Positions 11,964-20,382 of a stretch of DNA of 34,271 bases are shown here, piece by piece. The notes beneath the pieces are model-generated. The model was not told the DNA's origin. It worked only from the letters and a program-made list of their open reading frames with translations, and searched no databases. The stretch covers positions 249,234 to 283,504 of the forward strand of contig MNCI01016091.1 of NCBI GenBank assembly GCA_015680685.1, given 5' to 3'. The first letter of the stretch is position 1, and each line of letters begins with the position of its first letter. Both the position numbers and the translations under genes were made by a program. This stretch comes from Gnetum montanum. Taxonomy: Eukaryota > Streptophyta > Gnetopsida > Gnetales > Gnetaceae.

Positions 11964-12311
11964 CTATGCTGCGGAAAAGGTAATGCTGCCACTTTTTAGT
12001 GCAAACACTAAGGCCAGGCAATTCCTTTCCACTTTGTTGTACCTTACCTCATGCGCTATTAGCGCATGACTTAGATAGTATATAGGTATCTTGGAACCAT
12101 CGCCCCATTTCTGAAACAACAGTGCGACGACAGATGTGTCAGAGGTGGCGAGGTAGATGAAGAAGGGTTTGTCCCCTTGTGGCAGGTGCATAGTTGGGAG
12201 GTGTGAGAGTTCCTGCTTCAGGTTGTCAAAGGCTTGTTGACACTGGGTCGTCCATTCAAAGTTAACCCCCTTCTTTAGAAGATGTTGCATGGGATGTAAC
12301 TTGTCGGTCAA
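11964..12311 (-). pseudogene. RT connection and first RNase H domain, degenerate
   Basis: The segment reads on from the RT after stops near 12311-12348. LHPMQHLLKKG and FEWTTQCQQAF mark the thumb and connection. FIYLATSDTSVVALLFQ and IYYLSHAL match the gypsy RNase H start, with the usual first Asp region altered. ERNCLALVFAL carries the expected Glu region. The frame then degenerates (11841-11963) before the second RNase H. Confidence 0.82.
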
Positions 12312-12347
12312 CCTTGCTATAAACCTTCAAATGAATTGCACTCTACC

Positions 12348-13472
12348 CTATAAACCGCGTAACTCCTTAAGATTCGTGGGAGGCACTAGGTTGACGATAG
12401 CCTTGACCTTGTCAGGATCCACTTGTATTTCGGCCTTTGATACCATGAACCCTAGCGTGTGTCTGGTTTTTACCCCGAAGACGCACTTCTTGGGATTCAG
12501 GCGTAGGTCATGCATTCGGCAACATATGAGGACAACCCCTAGATCATGTGGGTGGTCAATTGCTTCCTTGGACTTAACTGCTATATCGTCTATGTAGTTG
12601 TTTAAAGTTTCCAGGATGTAGTCACTGAAAATGTAGGTCATGGCCCGCTGGTAGGTTGCTCCAGCATTCTTGAGCCCAAAAGGCATCATGGTGTAGCAGA
12701 AGGTTCCCCATGGGGTCATGAAGGTTGTGGACAACTAATGCTCTGGGTTAATGCAGATTTGATTGTATTCAGAGAAGCCATCCATGAAGGATAGCAGAGC
12801 ATGGCTAGCTGTGGTGTCGATGAGCTGATCAATGCTTGGAAGTGGAAAATCATCTTTGATCGTTTCCTTGTTCAAATCTCGGAAGTCTATACAGATCCAT
12901 ATCCCTCCCATTTTCTTTGAAACCACAACGACGTTGGACACCTACTTTGAATAGTCGACTGCACAAATGACACCCGCTTGGTAGAGCTTAGTGATTTTGT
13001 CCCTCACGGCCAATGCGATTTCTGGTTTAATTTTGTGGGCCTTCTATTTGACTTCCTTCACACTAGGACGATGTTGTGCTGAACCAGCCATGGATCTAGA
13101 CTCGGCATGTCGCTGTACGACCATGCGAAGACATCGATGTTATCTTGCAGAACCTTGGCTATTTCTTTGTGCATTTTCATGTCTAGGAGGGAACTGAGTT
13201 TTAACATTTTTACCTCTCTCTTTGACGTGGTCATAAGCGTCTCGACGAGAGGATCCTCAGTTACATCCCTGACCTCTAGGTCTAGAGTTTTGATCAGATG
13301 CTCGGGCCAATCTGGAGGCGCCTCTAAGGTTGCTATGGTGCTAGTTGTGGTCGACCCCCAGTCGATCATATTGGGGTTCAACTATCTCGCGACCTTGTCC
13401 TGTGTCCCTGCTAGCGTTAAAGGCATGGAAAGGTCACGGTGGCTTCCTATCTCCGCTTGACCTGCCATCATA
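12348..13472 (-). pseudogene. reverse transcriptase, degenerate
   Basis: It copies element RNA into DNA. In order: VFAWSYSDMPSLDP (pre-RT block at 13381-13058), AVDYSK, ICIDFRDLNKETIKDDFPLP, ALLSFMDGFSEYNQ, MTPWGTFCYTMMPFGLKNAG, and NNYIDDIAVKS with the YxDD catalytic pair. All in one register apart from stops, most of them TAG where the family has TGG or CAG. The N-terminal edge is set by a possible 3' splice site near 13463 (CAG then GTCAAG in sense), beyond which coding resemblance stops. The wording is Tat-like. Confidence 0.88.
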
Positions 13473-13679
13473 GGATGAAAGCTAGGGTAAGGGGCGCTTG
13501 TTAGAGATATTATGTGACAACGATTTGCAAAGTAACGATGAGATTGCAAGTTGCCACATTAGGCCACATTAGGTTATGGCAGACCGCTGGGGCATAAGAG
13601 CGTAGAATTGCAGGAGCATAGAACTGCTAAAGGCATAACTGCTGATATGAAGCCATGTGCCTGTCAATATGCAAGCGTT

Positions 13680-13978
13680 GGAGTGCTAGTTTAGTGTCAT
13701 TTCAGACTGTCAAATTGCAACATGCAAGATCTCAATATGCGAAATAATAATATGTGGAATAGGAAACTCGCGAGTATGAGAGGCGTCAAATTGCTAATGC
13801 GAAAACATGAATTGCGGATGCGAGATCGCCAGATATTATAGCATTGGCGTGTGGAAGGGGACGTGAAAACCACTGATGTAGTCATGGAGTTGTTAGTTTA
13901 ATGTCTTTGCGGACCGTTAAGGATGCGACCATGCTAGGGCTGCTTAGTTTAAGGTCTTTTTGGACCCTTAATCAAGAA
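13680..13978 (+). repeat. degenerate repeat at module edge (TAGTTTA family)
   Basis: GTGCTAGTTTAGTGTC (13681), GTTAGTTTAATGTC (13891) and GCTTAGTTTAAGGTC (13942), the latter two followed by variants of TTTNGGACC, match the repeat family at 9780-9975. Confidence 0.45.
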
Positions 13979-14002
13979 CATATATATATATATATTTTTT
14001 AT
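13979..14002 (+). promoter_or_regulatory. TA-repeat and TATA-like stretch, candidate antisense promoter
   Basis: A TA dinucleotide run followed by T6 and ATAAGG lies about 290 nt upstream of the first candidate ATG of the plus-strand gene. No other core promoter candidate stands out in the module. Position only; could be a plain microsatellite. Confidence 0.3.
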
Positions 14003-14288
14003 AAGGCGAGTGGCTGGCTTGGAGTGTGTCAAGGCTTTAATGCTAATAGTGTTATGATGTCATGGCGAGCATGCTACGCTGTACAGGGTTCTTTACATTA
14101 ATCGGAGAGAGAAGAAGAGGGCAAGTTTCCATTCCTTGCTATTGCGGTTATATACAGGGGTTAAACCCTTGGTGATTTTGCTATTTTTGTCATAGGAGCA
14201 TAGGGCGATTTCGAAGTAATTGTGTTAGTCAACTAACAAGGCGGTTTTTCTTTCTTACAGCGACAGGTGCAAGTCTGCAAATAGGGCA

Positions 14289-14349
14289 ATGGCTCCCAAG
14301 ACTCATTTGGTGCTTGCGAAGGTTGAGGAGGCTAAGAAGACCCTAGGGT
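14289..14349 (+). pseudogene. candidate first exon of the antisense gene
   Basis: ATG at 14289 opens a short frame (MAPKTHLVLAKVEEAKK, then TLG), followed by GT-rich sequence that could hold a donor near 14349. The splice phase to the next exon (14839) matches only with a weak donor, so the link is unproven. The stretch 14350-14838 has no resemblance to protein and contains several GCTACGCTA words, as the better-defined introns do. Confidence 0.35.
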
Positions 14350-14838
14350 GTGTGCCATGAGCACACGTTGCAGTGTAGCAAAGCACGCCATTGACCCAGT
14401 AAATTACTCTATGTTTTTTGCCCCTTTGTGTTGCGCTTTTTGTCATTTTCTGTTCTTATCTTGCATCCTATTTGTCTTGCGTTCATTCTTGGTTATCTGT
14501 GTTTTCTGATGTTACGTCATTTTGGCCTTTGCACTGCCACAATTGTTGTTTCGACCATGGTAGATGCATAAACATTGCATCGTGGTTACATGAAAGACCG
14601 CTGGAACTATCACCACCGTGGTTGTCACAACCGCGAGGACTAGGCTAGTTTAAGTTGTTTAGACTTAGCATGCTGCAACGTAAAACCTTTTGAGGGGGCT
14701 AGGCCATAGCGTGATGTGGGAACGTGACATGTGTTTTTTTAGGGTGTGTCGTCAATTTTTTAGTTGCTACGCTAGGTTTATTTGCATGTTCTTGCTACGC
14801 TACACTTTCACGCCTTTTGCCTTACTTTGTGCAAGCAG

Positions 14839-15766
14839 AGGGTTATACTGTACTGCATACATGGACTGCTAGATGTTGCTGCGTCGTGCGTGTACCACTT
14901 TGAGGCATGATGATAACTTTCACGGATTGTATTGCACATGGCGAGGTTGAGGCCTAGGTTGATTGATTTGGAAATCAAGGGAGTCCTGTGCCATATGAGC
15001 AGACCTGTGGCCAACGCTCCTCCTCCCTAGATATGTTTGGGAGATTGAGCGGTCTGGTTTAGGGAAGGGGCACAAGATTTCTTACAGTTCCTTCTTGACC
15101 ACTTTAGTGTGATCATTTGGTCTTCTTTAGAGAAGAAGGAGTCATCAGGCATAATAGAAACCATGCTGCCAAGGGCAAGTCAGGGCATCCTAAGGTATTT
15201 CACCGACGAGGTAACCCTGAGCAGGTAGGGAGCGAGATCCAGCCAACACTCGATAGGGTTGAGGCGTTTAGCCTGGATCTGGGACATGCCAGAATTCAGC
15301 TGCTACCACCAGTACAACACATTATTCCTTGCACATTTTATGGTGATGTGCTTTCAGAACCCACAAGAGACTGTCTATTGCGCTGGGGGGTGAGTTTTGC
15401 TGCTTTTCTTTGTTGCGTTATGCAATGCCGGTCATACCAGCCAAATATTAATGGTGGTGTTTGTCATCAGGTTCTATATTGATGACGACAGGGTTCACAA
15501 CCAATCAGATTTGCTAGCTACGACACGGCTAGCCCTGCAGGAGTTTTCTTCTACCAAGAACCTGCGGGTAGGTGTGATTGGTCAGTGCAAGGGGGCGGGG
15601 GAGTACCGTACCTATTTGTGCTCGTTCTACACTTTTTACTGTCAGTGTAGGGAGAAGGATTGGCTGGATAAGGAATGGGCAGAACCCTTCAAACAAGTCA
15701 CAGTTGAGGTAGCTATGATTGACCTTCCACTGTTCCCGTTACTGTATAGGCCCGATGGGCCAAAAG
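14839..15766 (+). pseudogene. exons 2-3: FCP1/NIF-like HAD phosphatase domain, inactive
   Basis: In frame from a CAG acceptor at 14836-14838. VILYCIHGLLD sits where HAD proteins have DxDGTLxD, with both Asp missing. VWFREGAQDFLQFLLDHF then SVIIWSSLEKKE fits the FCP1/NIF pattern of RPG...FL...F.V.IWSS with the motif-II Ser. LAWIWDMPEF and YHQYNTLFLAHFMVMCFQNP fit the segment that normally reads NTLLIDDSP...NP, with DD replaced by AH. A 81-nt intron (15390-15470) interrupts it. The remaining part (RVGVIGQCKGAGEYRTYLC, FKQVTVEVAMIDLPLFPLL) is unfamiliar. Assignment is by remembered family motifs, not a search; phosphatase activity is unlikely. Confidence 0.5.
15390..15470 (+). other. intron 1 of antisense gene (81 nt, phase 2)
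   Basis: Donor GTGAGT, T-rich body, acceptor GTCATCAG. Removing it joins GG to GTTC as a Gly codon and keeps the frame that both flanking exons use. Confidence 0.75.
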
Positions 15767-15853
15767 GTGGGTGATGCATGCCCTAGTGTTTTGTGCAATC
15801 CACTTAATTTCTTGCGTCATCATGCTAAGCATATTTTATGAAAATTGCTTCAG
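15767..15853 (+). other. intron 2 of antisense gene (87 nt, phase 1)
   Basis: Donor GTGGGT, acceptor TTGCTTCAG. Splicing joins ...DGPK to GAKKPREV in one frame; unspliced, a TGA follows at once. Confidence 0.75.
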
Positions 15854-16905
15854 GAGCAAAGAAGCCCCGTGAAGTGACGGTGGTAACCGCCAAGATGTAA
15901 GGGCCAAACATCTACTTCAAGTACAGGGAAGTACCAGCAAGCCAGTGCTGGTTAGACCAAGGGGTCCTAGACCCTTTGGTCAGGAATATTTGAAAGGCGG
16001 GGCTTATGGATTTGTTCATGGCCCCGAATCCTAATGTTCCTGCTGTCGAGATGCTTTCCTTAGTCGACTCCTTTTCTGGGAGGGCGGGTTGTTTTTGCAC
16101 GTTCGTACGGGGCATGCGAGTGGTCATTGAAATCAATGATTGGTTGTTTACGGACTTGTTTGGTGTTCCTTTTGACGGCATTCCCATAGTGTCGAAGGGC
16201 AGACAAGAGTTGACTCTTCAGAAGCAGCATATTGAGGAGTGGCTGAGGCTTGTTAAGGAGAGGAAAGGGTTTCCCATGGAAAAGCTTAAGGATGGTCCTG
16301 CCATGGGGATTTACCTTGTCTTCCGTGCCCACGCATTCCCCCAACTGCTCACTCAGGGGAAGGTCTTGGGGCTTGAGCAAACCTGGATAATGTGGAAGGT
16401 TATGGAAGAAGGGGCTCGTTACAAATGGGCCAGTTTCCTATGTAGTGGCTTACAGGCTGAGATTTTGGGACTTCGTGAGCACATGGAGTCTCGTGCCAAC
16501 ATACACTATGCCTTCTACATAGGCTGTTTAAAGCACTTCGCGGAGTTATTGGTGGTCCAGGAGGATGGAGCCTGGACCTTATGAGATCGCGACCAGATTT
16601 CAAGGCCGTGGATTCGCCAGATCCTCTAGACTATGCGAGGCCAGGATCTCCTGGAAATGGTCAGGAAGTCATTGTCCGTAACGACTAAAAATCTAACAGC
16701 TCACAGTGTCTATGGCCAGGACAACATAGGAAAGACCCCCTTGTCATAGTCGGTAGTGTGATGCGGGGTGAACGTCTCATGGCTGAGACCGTGCCCAGGG
16801 AATTACGCAGGAAGAGACCTCCACAGGCTAGGGACATCCTTCATGTGGCAGAAGAAGAGGGACGAAGGCTACGGCTTAAGCTATAGAGGATGCAACCTCC
16901 CATTG
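15854..16905 (+). pseudogene. exon 4: Transposase_32-like region of the antisense gene
   Basis: Continuous frame from the intron-2 acceptor to 16584 apart from TAA at 15898 and TGA at 15991, both one C>T away from sense codons. FVRGMRVV about 13 residues before LFGVPF resembles the FVRG...LxGxP pattern of the plant Transposase_32 domain, known from antisense ORFs of Tat-type gypsy elements. Further on, WSxLK-type hydrophobic helices (YKWASFLCSGLQAEI, NIHYAFYIGCLKHFAELL) follow. After 16584 the frame shifts: RPDFKAVDSPDPLDYARPG is readable in one frame and ERLMAETVPRELRRKRP in frame 0 up to the intron-3 donor. Domain naming is tentative. Confidence 0.5.
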
Positions 16906-17004
16906 GTAAATGTTTTTGTGTAATGCTCATTTTGTCATTGTTTGCTATGCTATGCTGCGCTGAGCTCATTTGTGTTAGACTTACACAAACATGCTTTTTT
17001 GCAG
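16906..17004 (+). other. intron 3 of antisense gene (99 nt, phase 1)
   Basis: Donor GTAAAT, acceptor CTTTTTTGCAG, with GCTATGCTATGCT inside. Its length is a multiple of three with no stop, so the frame stays open whether or not it is spliced; the hydrophobic stretch it would encode is unlike the flanking acidic protein. Confidence 0.7.
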
Positions 17005-17541
17005 AGGAAGGAGAAGAAGAAGAGGAAGGCGACGAGGAAGTGTCGGCCCTTAAGACAAGGGTGACAGATGGAGATGCAGGGGCCCCAATCTCAGAGGAAA
17101 GGTCCTTGGTCAAGAATAAGGGAGTTCCTGCTCCTACGGTAGGGACTTTGATCATTAGGGAGCCTCTTGCCAATGAGGAGGTACCTCCCTCAAATAAAAA
17201 GAACACTTGTCACCTAAAAGGGAAGGCACCAACGCATGAGGACGGAGCTTGTATGGATTTGGCAGGGCCCTCCACCAAAGCTATCATGGTCATCTTGCCT
17301 CAGCAAGAAGAAAGACCGTAGTCAGGCATTGGTGAGTTGGCGGGACATCTGTCCTATCATGACCCATTTTGGCCATTGCTGACATGCTTAACCGTGTAAC
17401 AAGTGTTATTGCTGATGCCACGAGACCCTCTCCGATTCGTGCGGAGTCATGGGCCAAGATCCCCGACAAGTTCACTTTCGTGTAAGGACCTGTTAATGAC
17501 ATGATTAAGCGCCTTTAGTAGGCGGACCCTGGGATGGATAA
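17005..17541 (+). pseudogene. exon 5: acidic, proline-containing linker of the antisense gene
   Basis: It starts with a run of Glu (EEGEEEEEGDEE) and continues as a low-complexity charged segment to a stop at 17319-17321. A second frame (from about 17366) then reads ILADMLNRVTSVIADATRP and ESWAKIPDKFTFV with stops near 17483 and 17516, so an indel is likely around 17321-17365. It ends at a candidate donor GTAGCA at 17542. Looks like a disordered linker joining the central domain to the coiled-coil. Confidence 0.5.
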
Positions 17542-17630
17542 GTAGCAGTATTGATTGTCCTTATGTTGCTATGCTAAAACTTTTGATTATGCTATGCTGA
17601 TGCACCTACTACACTCTTCGTGTCGAACAG
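17542..17630 (+). other. probable intron 4 of antisense gene (about 89 nt)
   Basis: Acceptor TGTCGAACAG at 17621-17630 is clear and the body is T-rich with two GCTATGCT words. The donor at 17542 leaves the frame one base out relative to the downstream exon, so either the donor is elsewhere or an indel has occurred. Confidence 0.5.
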
Positions 17631-18466
17631 CCTCTCGGCTCAAGTGGGACCTGGCATGACCTATGAAGGTTGGTGCCATGCCTAAACTCTCACCTGACGT
17701 GACTGAGGTAACTCACACATTTGACGAGGCTTACAAGTGTGTTTTTCACTTGGCATGCTCTTTGTGGGAGTGCAGGCGCATCAATGAGGACCTATGGAAA
17801 CGGGTCTAAAGGGTTGAGCAGAGGGAGGTTGACCTGGTTGTTGAGGTGGAGAATCTCAAATTGAGGAATGCTTTCCTTGTAAACCGTAGCCCTGACATTG
17901 TCGAGTTGCAAAGGGTTGTAGATGACTACGCCAGGTTTTGGACTATTGTTCACCAGAACATTGATTCTACCCGTGAGATAGTCAAATAGCAAATGCAGAT
18001 GGACTTGCTAGTCCAGAAGTGTCAAGATATGAAAGATATAAGCACCAAAGTTTTCGAATGGGGGCGAACCCAGAGGGACCACAAACATGTATACAAGTTG
18101 GAGAATGACACCTATCGAAGACTGTATAAGGATGCTGTTGTGGAGGCGTTCACATATGAGGCATTCGTGAATGCCATCAACACTTTTGAGGCCTATGCTA
18201 AGTTCAAAGAGCAGGTGAAGGTCACAGAATCCCCTGATTTGAAGGTGGACCTTCCTATGGGAGAGATCGCAATCACCTCCCTTTCTCCGAAACCACTGAG
18301 ATGGACGATCGTGGAAAGGGAGAAGGTTGCCGTTGTGAGTACTGAACCTAACGACAGGCGTTGGATGGATGTCACGATAGAGGAGATCTGGCGTCACCTC
18401 AGGCTTGGCCTAGATTGGATACCCTTTGAGATCGACGTGGCTCCTTCTCACATTAGTCACTTTACT
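17631..18466 (+). pseudogene. exon 6: coiled-coil-like C-terminal region of the antisense gene
   Basis: One frame from about 17633 to 18466 with stops only at about 17656, 17807 and 17987. Helix-forming, charged stretches dominate: INEDLWKRV, VEQREVDLVVEVENLKLRN, IVELQRVVDDYARFW, then KHVYKLENDTYRRLYKDAV and FVNAINTFEAYAKFKEQV. Hydrophobic residues recur at 3-4 spacing as in a coiled coil. It ends with an Ile/Trp-containing segment (WMDVTIEEIWRHLRLGLDW) before a splice donor. I do not recognise a family. Confidence 0.55.
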
Positions 18467-18537
18467 GTGTAGATGTTTATGCTATGTTATAGTTTGTGTT
18501 TGTTGCCTTAACTGATTACTTCATTCCCATAATGCAG
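18467..18537 (+). other. intron 5 of antisense gene (71 nt, phase 0)
   Basis: Donor GTGTAG, acceptor CCCATAATGCAG. With this donor the exons join in frame (FT then TPDECIRP). A better-looking donor two bases on would put a stop in the last exon. Confidence 0.55.
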
Positions 18538-18663
18538 ACTCCAGATGAGTGTATAAGGCCCATAGAGGAAAGAAACGAGAAACCGGAAGAAGGCAACGTA
18601 GGGGAGAATGGTGCTGAATCAAATAAGGCAGAGGTGAACAACAAGGACAGAGGCGACCCATGA
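18538..18663 (+). pseudogene. last exon of the antisense gene
   Basis: Forty-one codons rich in E, N, K and G (EERNEKPEEGNVGENGAES), ending in TGA. A plausible disordered tail, defined only by the splice acceptor and the open frame. Confidence 0.5.
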
Positions 18664-18799
18664 TAGCATGTTTTTTTTGAAGTGTTGCAATCTTGTAAGG
18701 GTTCGAAACGTTGCCAACTGGTGAAAGTTTTGAGTAAAATGAAAAGTTTCAAAAAAAAAGGAACCAATTTTTATCAACTTACATATCTTATGAGGATTT

Positions 18800-19040
18800 T
18801 ATGCTTTCCATTGCCAATTTTGGACTATCTTGGGCCATTACGTAGTAGGCCAAAAGAACTATAGGTTAATAAAGCAAAAAGAAATGATGCTAGTTTTGGG
18901 CCATTCTGGGCCATCGCATAACAAAGATAGTGCGTTAATGAGGCAAAGAACTATAATGCTAGTTTTAGGCCATTTCGGGCCATAGCGTAGCAATGTCAGA
19001 AGAATAACATATTATCAAAGCGAAAAGTAATAAATGCACA
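18800..19040 (+). repeat. three diverged tandem units (GGGCCAT family, about 75-85 bp)
   Basis: Each unit has variants of TGCTAGTTTTGGGCCATTCTGGGCCAT, then GCGTAGYA, then TTAATRARGCAAA. Centres lie near 18835, 18900 and 18970. They sit between the antisense gene's end and the sense protease. Confidence 0.6.
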
Positions 19041-19089
19041 AGGGATGGCAAGTGGTTAGGAAGCAATAGGATTGTTACGCTTTGCGTAG

Positions 19090-19929
19090 CTATCTCTTGA
19101 CCCATTGTGGGTTGATCAGAACATAGGGCCGAGGTGTTTTGCCAGGGCCCTCGTTCACATCATCATCCTTCGCTTGGAAGGATAACTTAAACCATGTGTT
19201 TTTGATTTGGGGATTGGCTTGCTGAGCCGATATTTTTGTTGAGTGGCTAATACATATGTGAGCAAGCGCCTCACTCCTGGAGGTCATGACTTCTGAACCT
19301 TGCTCCGTATCTATGTTATTGATTGCTTGCGTTGCTACTTCGTCACCATGGATCACCACCTCCTTACCAGCGTATGGCAAGTGGATTTCCAAGTGTATAG
19401 GCAAGGAGACAACCCTAAGTTGCGCTAACCATGATCTTCCCAAGATTAGATTAAACCCGGGCATTTCCTCGACTACTATGAAGGTTACTTTCGTGGGGAA
19501 CTGAACCCTTGCTACGAAGTTTATGTGAACTGTGCCCTTCACTAGGACACATGCCTCATTGAAAGACCTCAGACATGATGTTGTGGTGGGTTTGATCTAT
19601 TTGACTAGTCCCAACTTGTCTATGATAGGAAAGGGAATGACGTTCGTGGCAGCCCCATCGTCGACGTGTACCCTTCGGATCCGGTGTTGGCCGACCCGAA
19701 TTGTGATGAAGAGAGGCACCGTAGTCACTTGATCCCCTTCGGGGTCTGCCTTAATGGCGCTATTGCTGAAGGTCAATTGAGACGCCATGGACTCCGTAGG
19801 TATGGAGGAAAGCATAATCGAATGGATTGCTTCTTCTTTCACAGGCATATTTTTGTCGGCCGAAATTACCGTTAACACGCAGATTAGAGCCTCGTGGTGG
19901 GGTATTGACATCATGATCAGGTCGTACAA
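19090..19929 (-). pseudogene. aspartic protease region, degenerate
   Basis: It would cleave the gag-pol polyprotein. HVDDGAATNVIPF holds the active-site Asp in a D-D-G-A version of the usual D-S/T-G-A, and LILGRSWL is the C-terminal block of retroviral-type proteases. PLFITIRVGQHRIRRV leads into the active site as in Tat-type elements. One TAG splits it near 19597. The C-terminal tail ends NPQWVKR with a stop at 19090. The usual continuation into RT is absent, because the 5.6-kb antisense module lies between. Confidence 0.82.
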
Positions 19930-20382
19930 GCTCAGCGTGACATCTTTCTTTGGAGCTTGTTTAACTTGGGTGAGGGAATCTAGGAGGTTTTGGCCAGCGC
20001 CTTGTTCAATGCTTTCTTCCTCTTCGATTCGTCCTAGAAGACGGATCTCCCGAGGAGATGCGACTTCGGGTTAGGGTGATACGAACTACGTAGTTGTGTA
20101 AACCCTCATCTCTGGAAGCAAAGGTGCGGATGCAAGGGGTGAAGATGTAGGCTCAGGGGCACTCTTGACGGTACTTCCTCTCGACATCTTGTCTGCCCAG
20201 CGTACTGCTCGCCCTGTAGGGTGAGAAGGTTGTTCGACTTTGTTGCGTGAGATAGGGGCCATCGAAGGTGCTGGCCCCCTGATGACGAATGGAGCTAGAG
20301 GAATTAGCTGGTGGGGCCGCGTGGCTCTGCTAACAGGTGGTGCAATGGTAGGTGCCCATGGTGGGACCTTCAGGACGAATGG
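19930..20382 (-). pseudogene. gag-protease linker, degenerate
   Basis: Minus-strand reading continues from gag with proline-rich stretches (PPWAPTIAPPVSR), then short charged segments (RLLGRIEEEESIEQGAGQN) and DVTLSLYDLIMMSIPHHEAL leading into protease. Stops lie near 20382 and 20075-20090. It links the two domains and has no enzymatic motif. Confidence 0.6.

Larger units (their letters stand above)
14839..18663 (+). pseudogene. antisense intron-containing gene inside the retrotransposon, degenerate
   Basis: At least six exons on the strand opposite to gag-pol: 14839-15389, 15471-15766, 15854-16905, 17005-17541, about 17631-18466 and 18538-18663. Introns 1 (phase 2) and 2 (phase 1) join exons in exactly one frame. 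Introns 3 and 5 also keep frame. Intron 4 is one base out and a frame change near 16584-16600 and another near 17321-17366 point to indels. In-frame stops include 15028, 15046, 15226, 15898 and 15991. Parts in order: HAD-like, Transposase_32-like, acidic, coiled-coil, acidic tail ending at TGA 18661. An AATAAA at 18868 could serve polyadenylation. What the gene did is unknown. Confidence 0.72.
13463..19089 (+). other. 5.6-kb module between protease and RT carrying an antisense gene
   Basis: Between the end of protease (sense, 19090) and the start of RT (sense, about 13463) no gag-pol protein is encoded. The segment has coding sequence on the opposite strand instead. Its two edges carry similar plus-strand words: CTATCTCCGCTTGACC at 13447-13462 and CTATCTCTTGACC at 19090-19102. 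This could be a degraded insertion duplication or the borders of a sense-strand intron. Ogre-type relatives are known to have an intron between protease and RT. Confidence 0.6.

Noticed and set aside
15117-15482. 121-codon plus-strand open frame starting at 15117
   Set aside because: Wrong register: frame 1 across the same bases gives the HAD-like protein and joins exactly through intron 1, whereas this frame meets a stop after splicing.
15912-16380. Minus-strand open frames of 91 and 106 codons
   Set aside because: Shadows of the well-supported plus-strand exon at 15854-16584; no resemblance to gag-pol.
16841-17206. Minus-strand Ser-rich frame
   Set aside because: Complement of the Glu-rich exon; serine runs arise from the repeated GAA/GAG codons.
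18008-18397. Minus-strand 129-codon frame
   Set aside because: Shadow of the coiled-coil exon on the plus strand.
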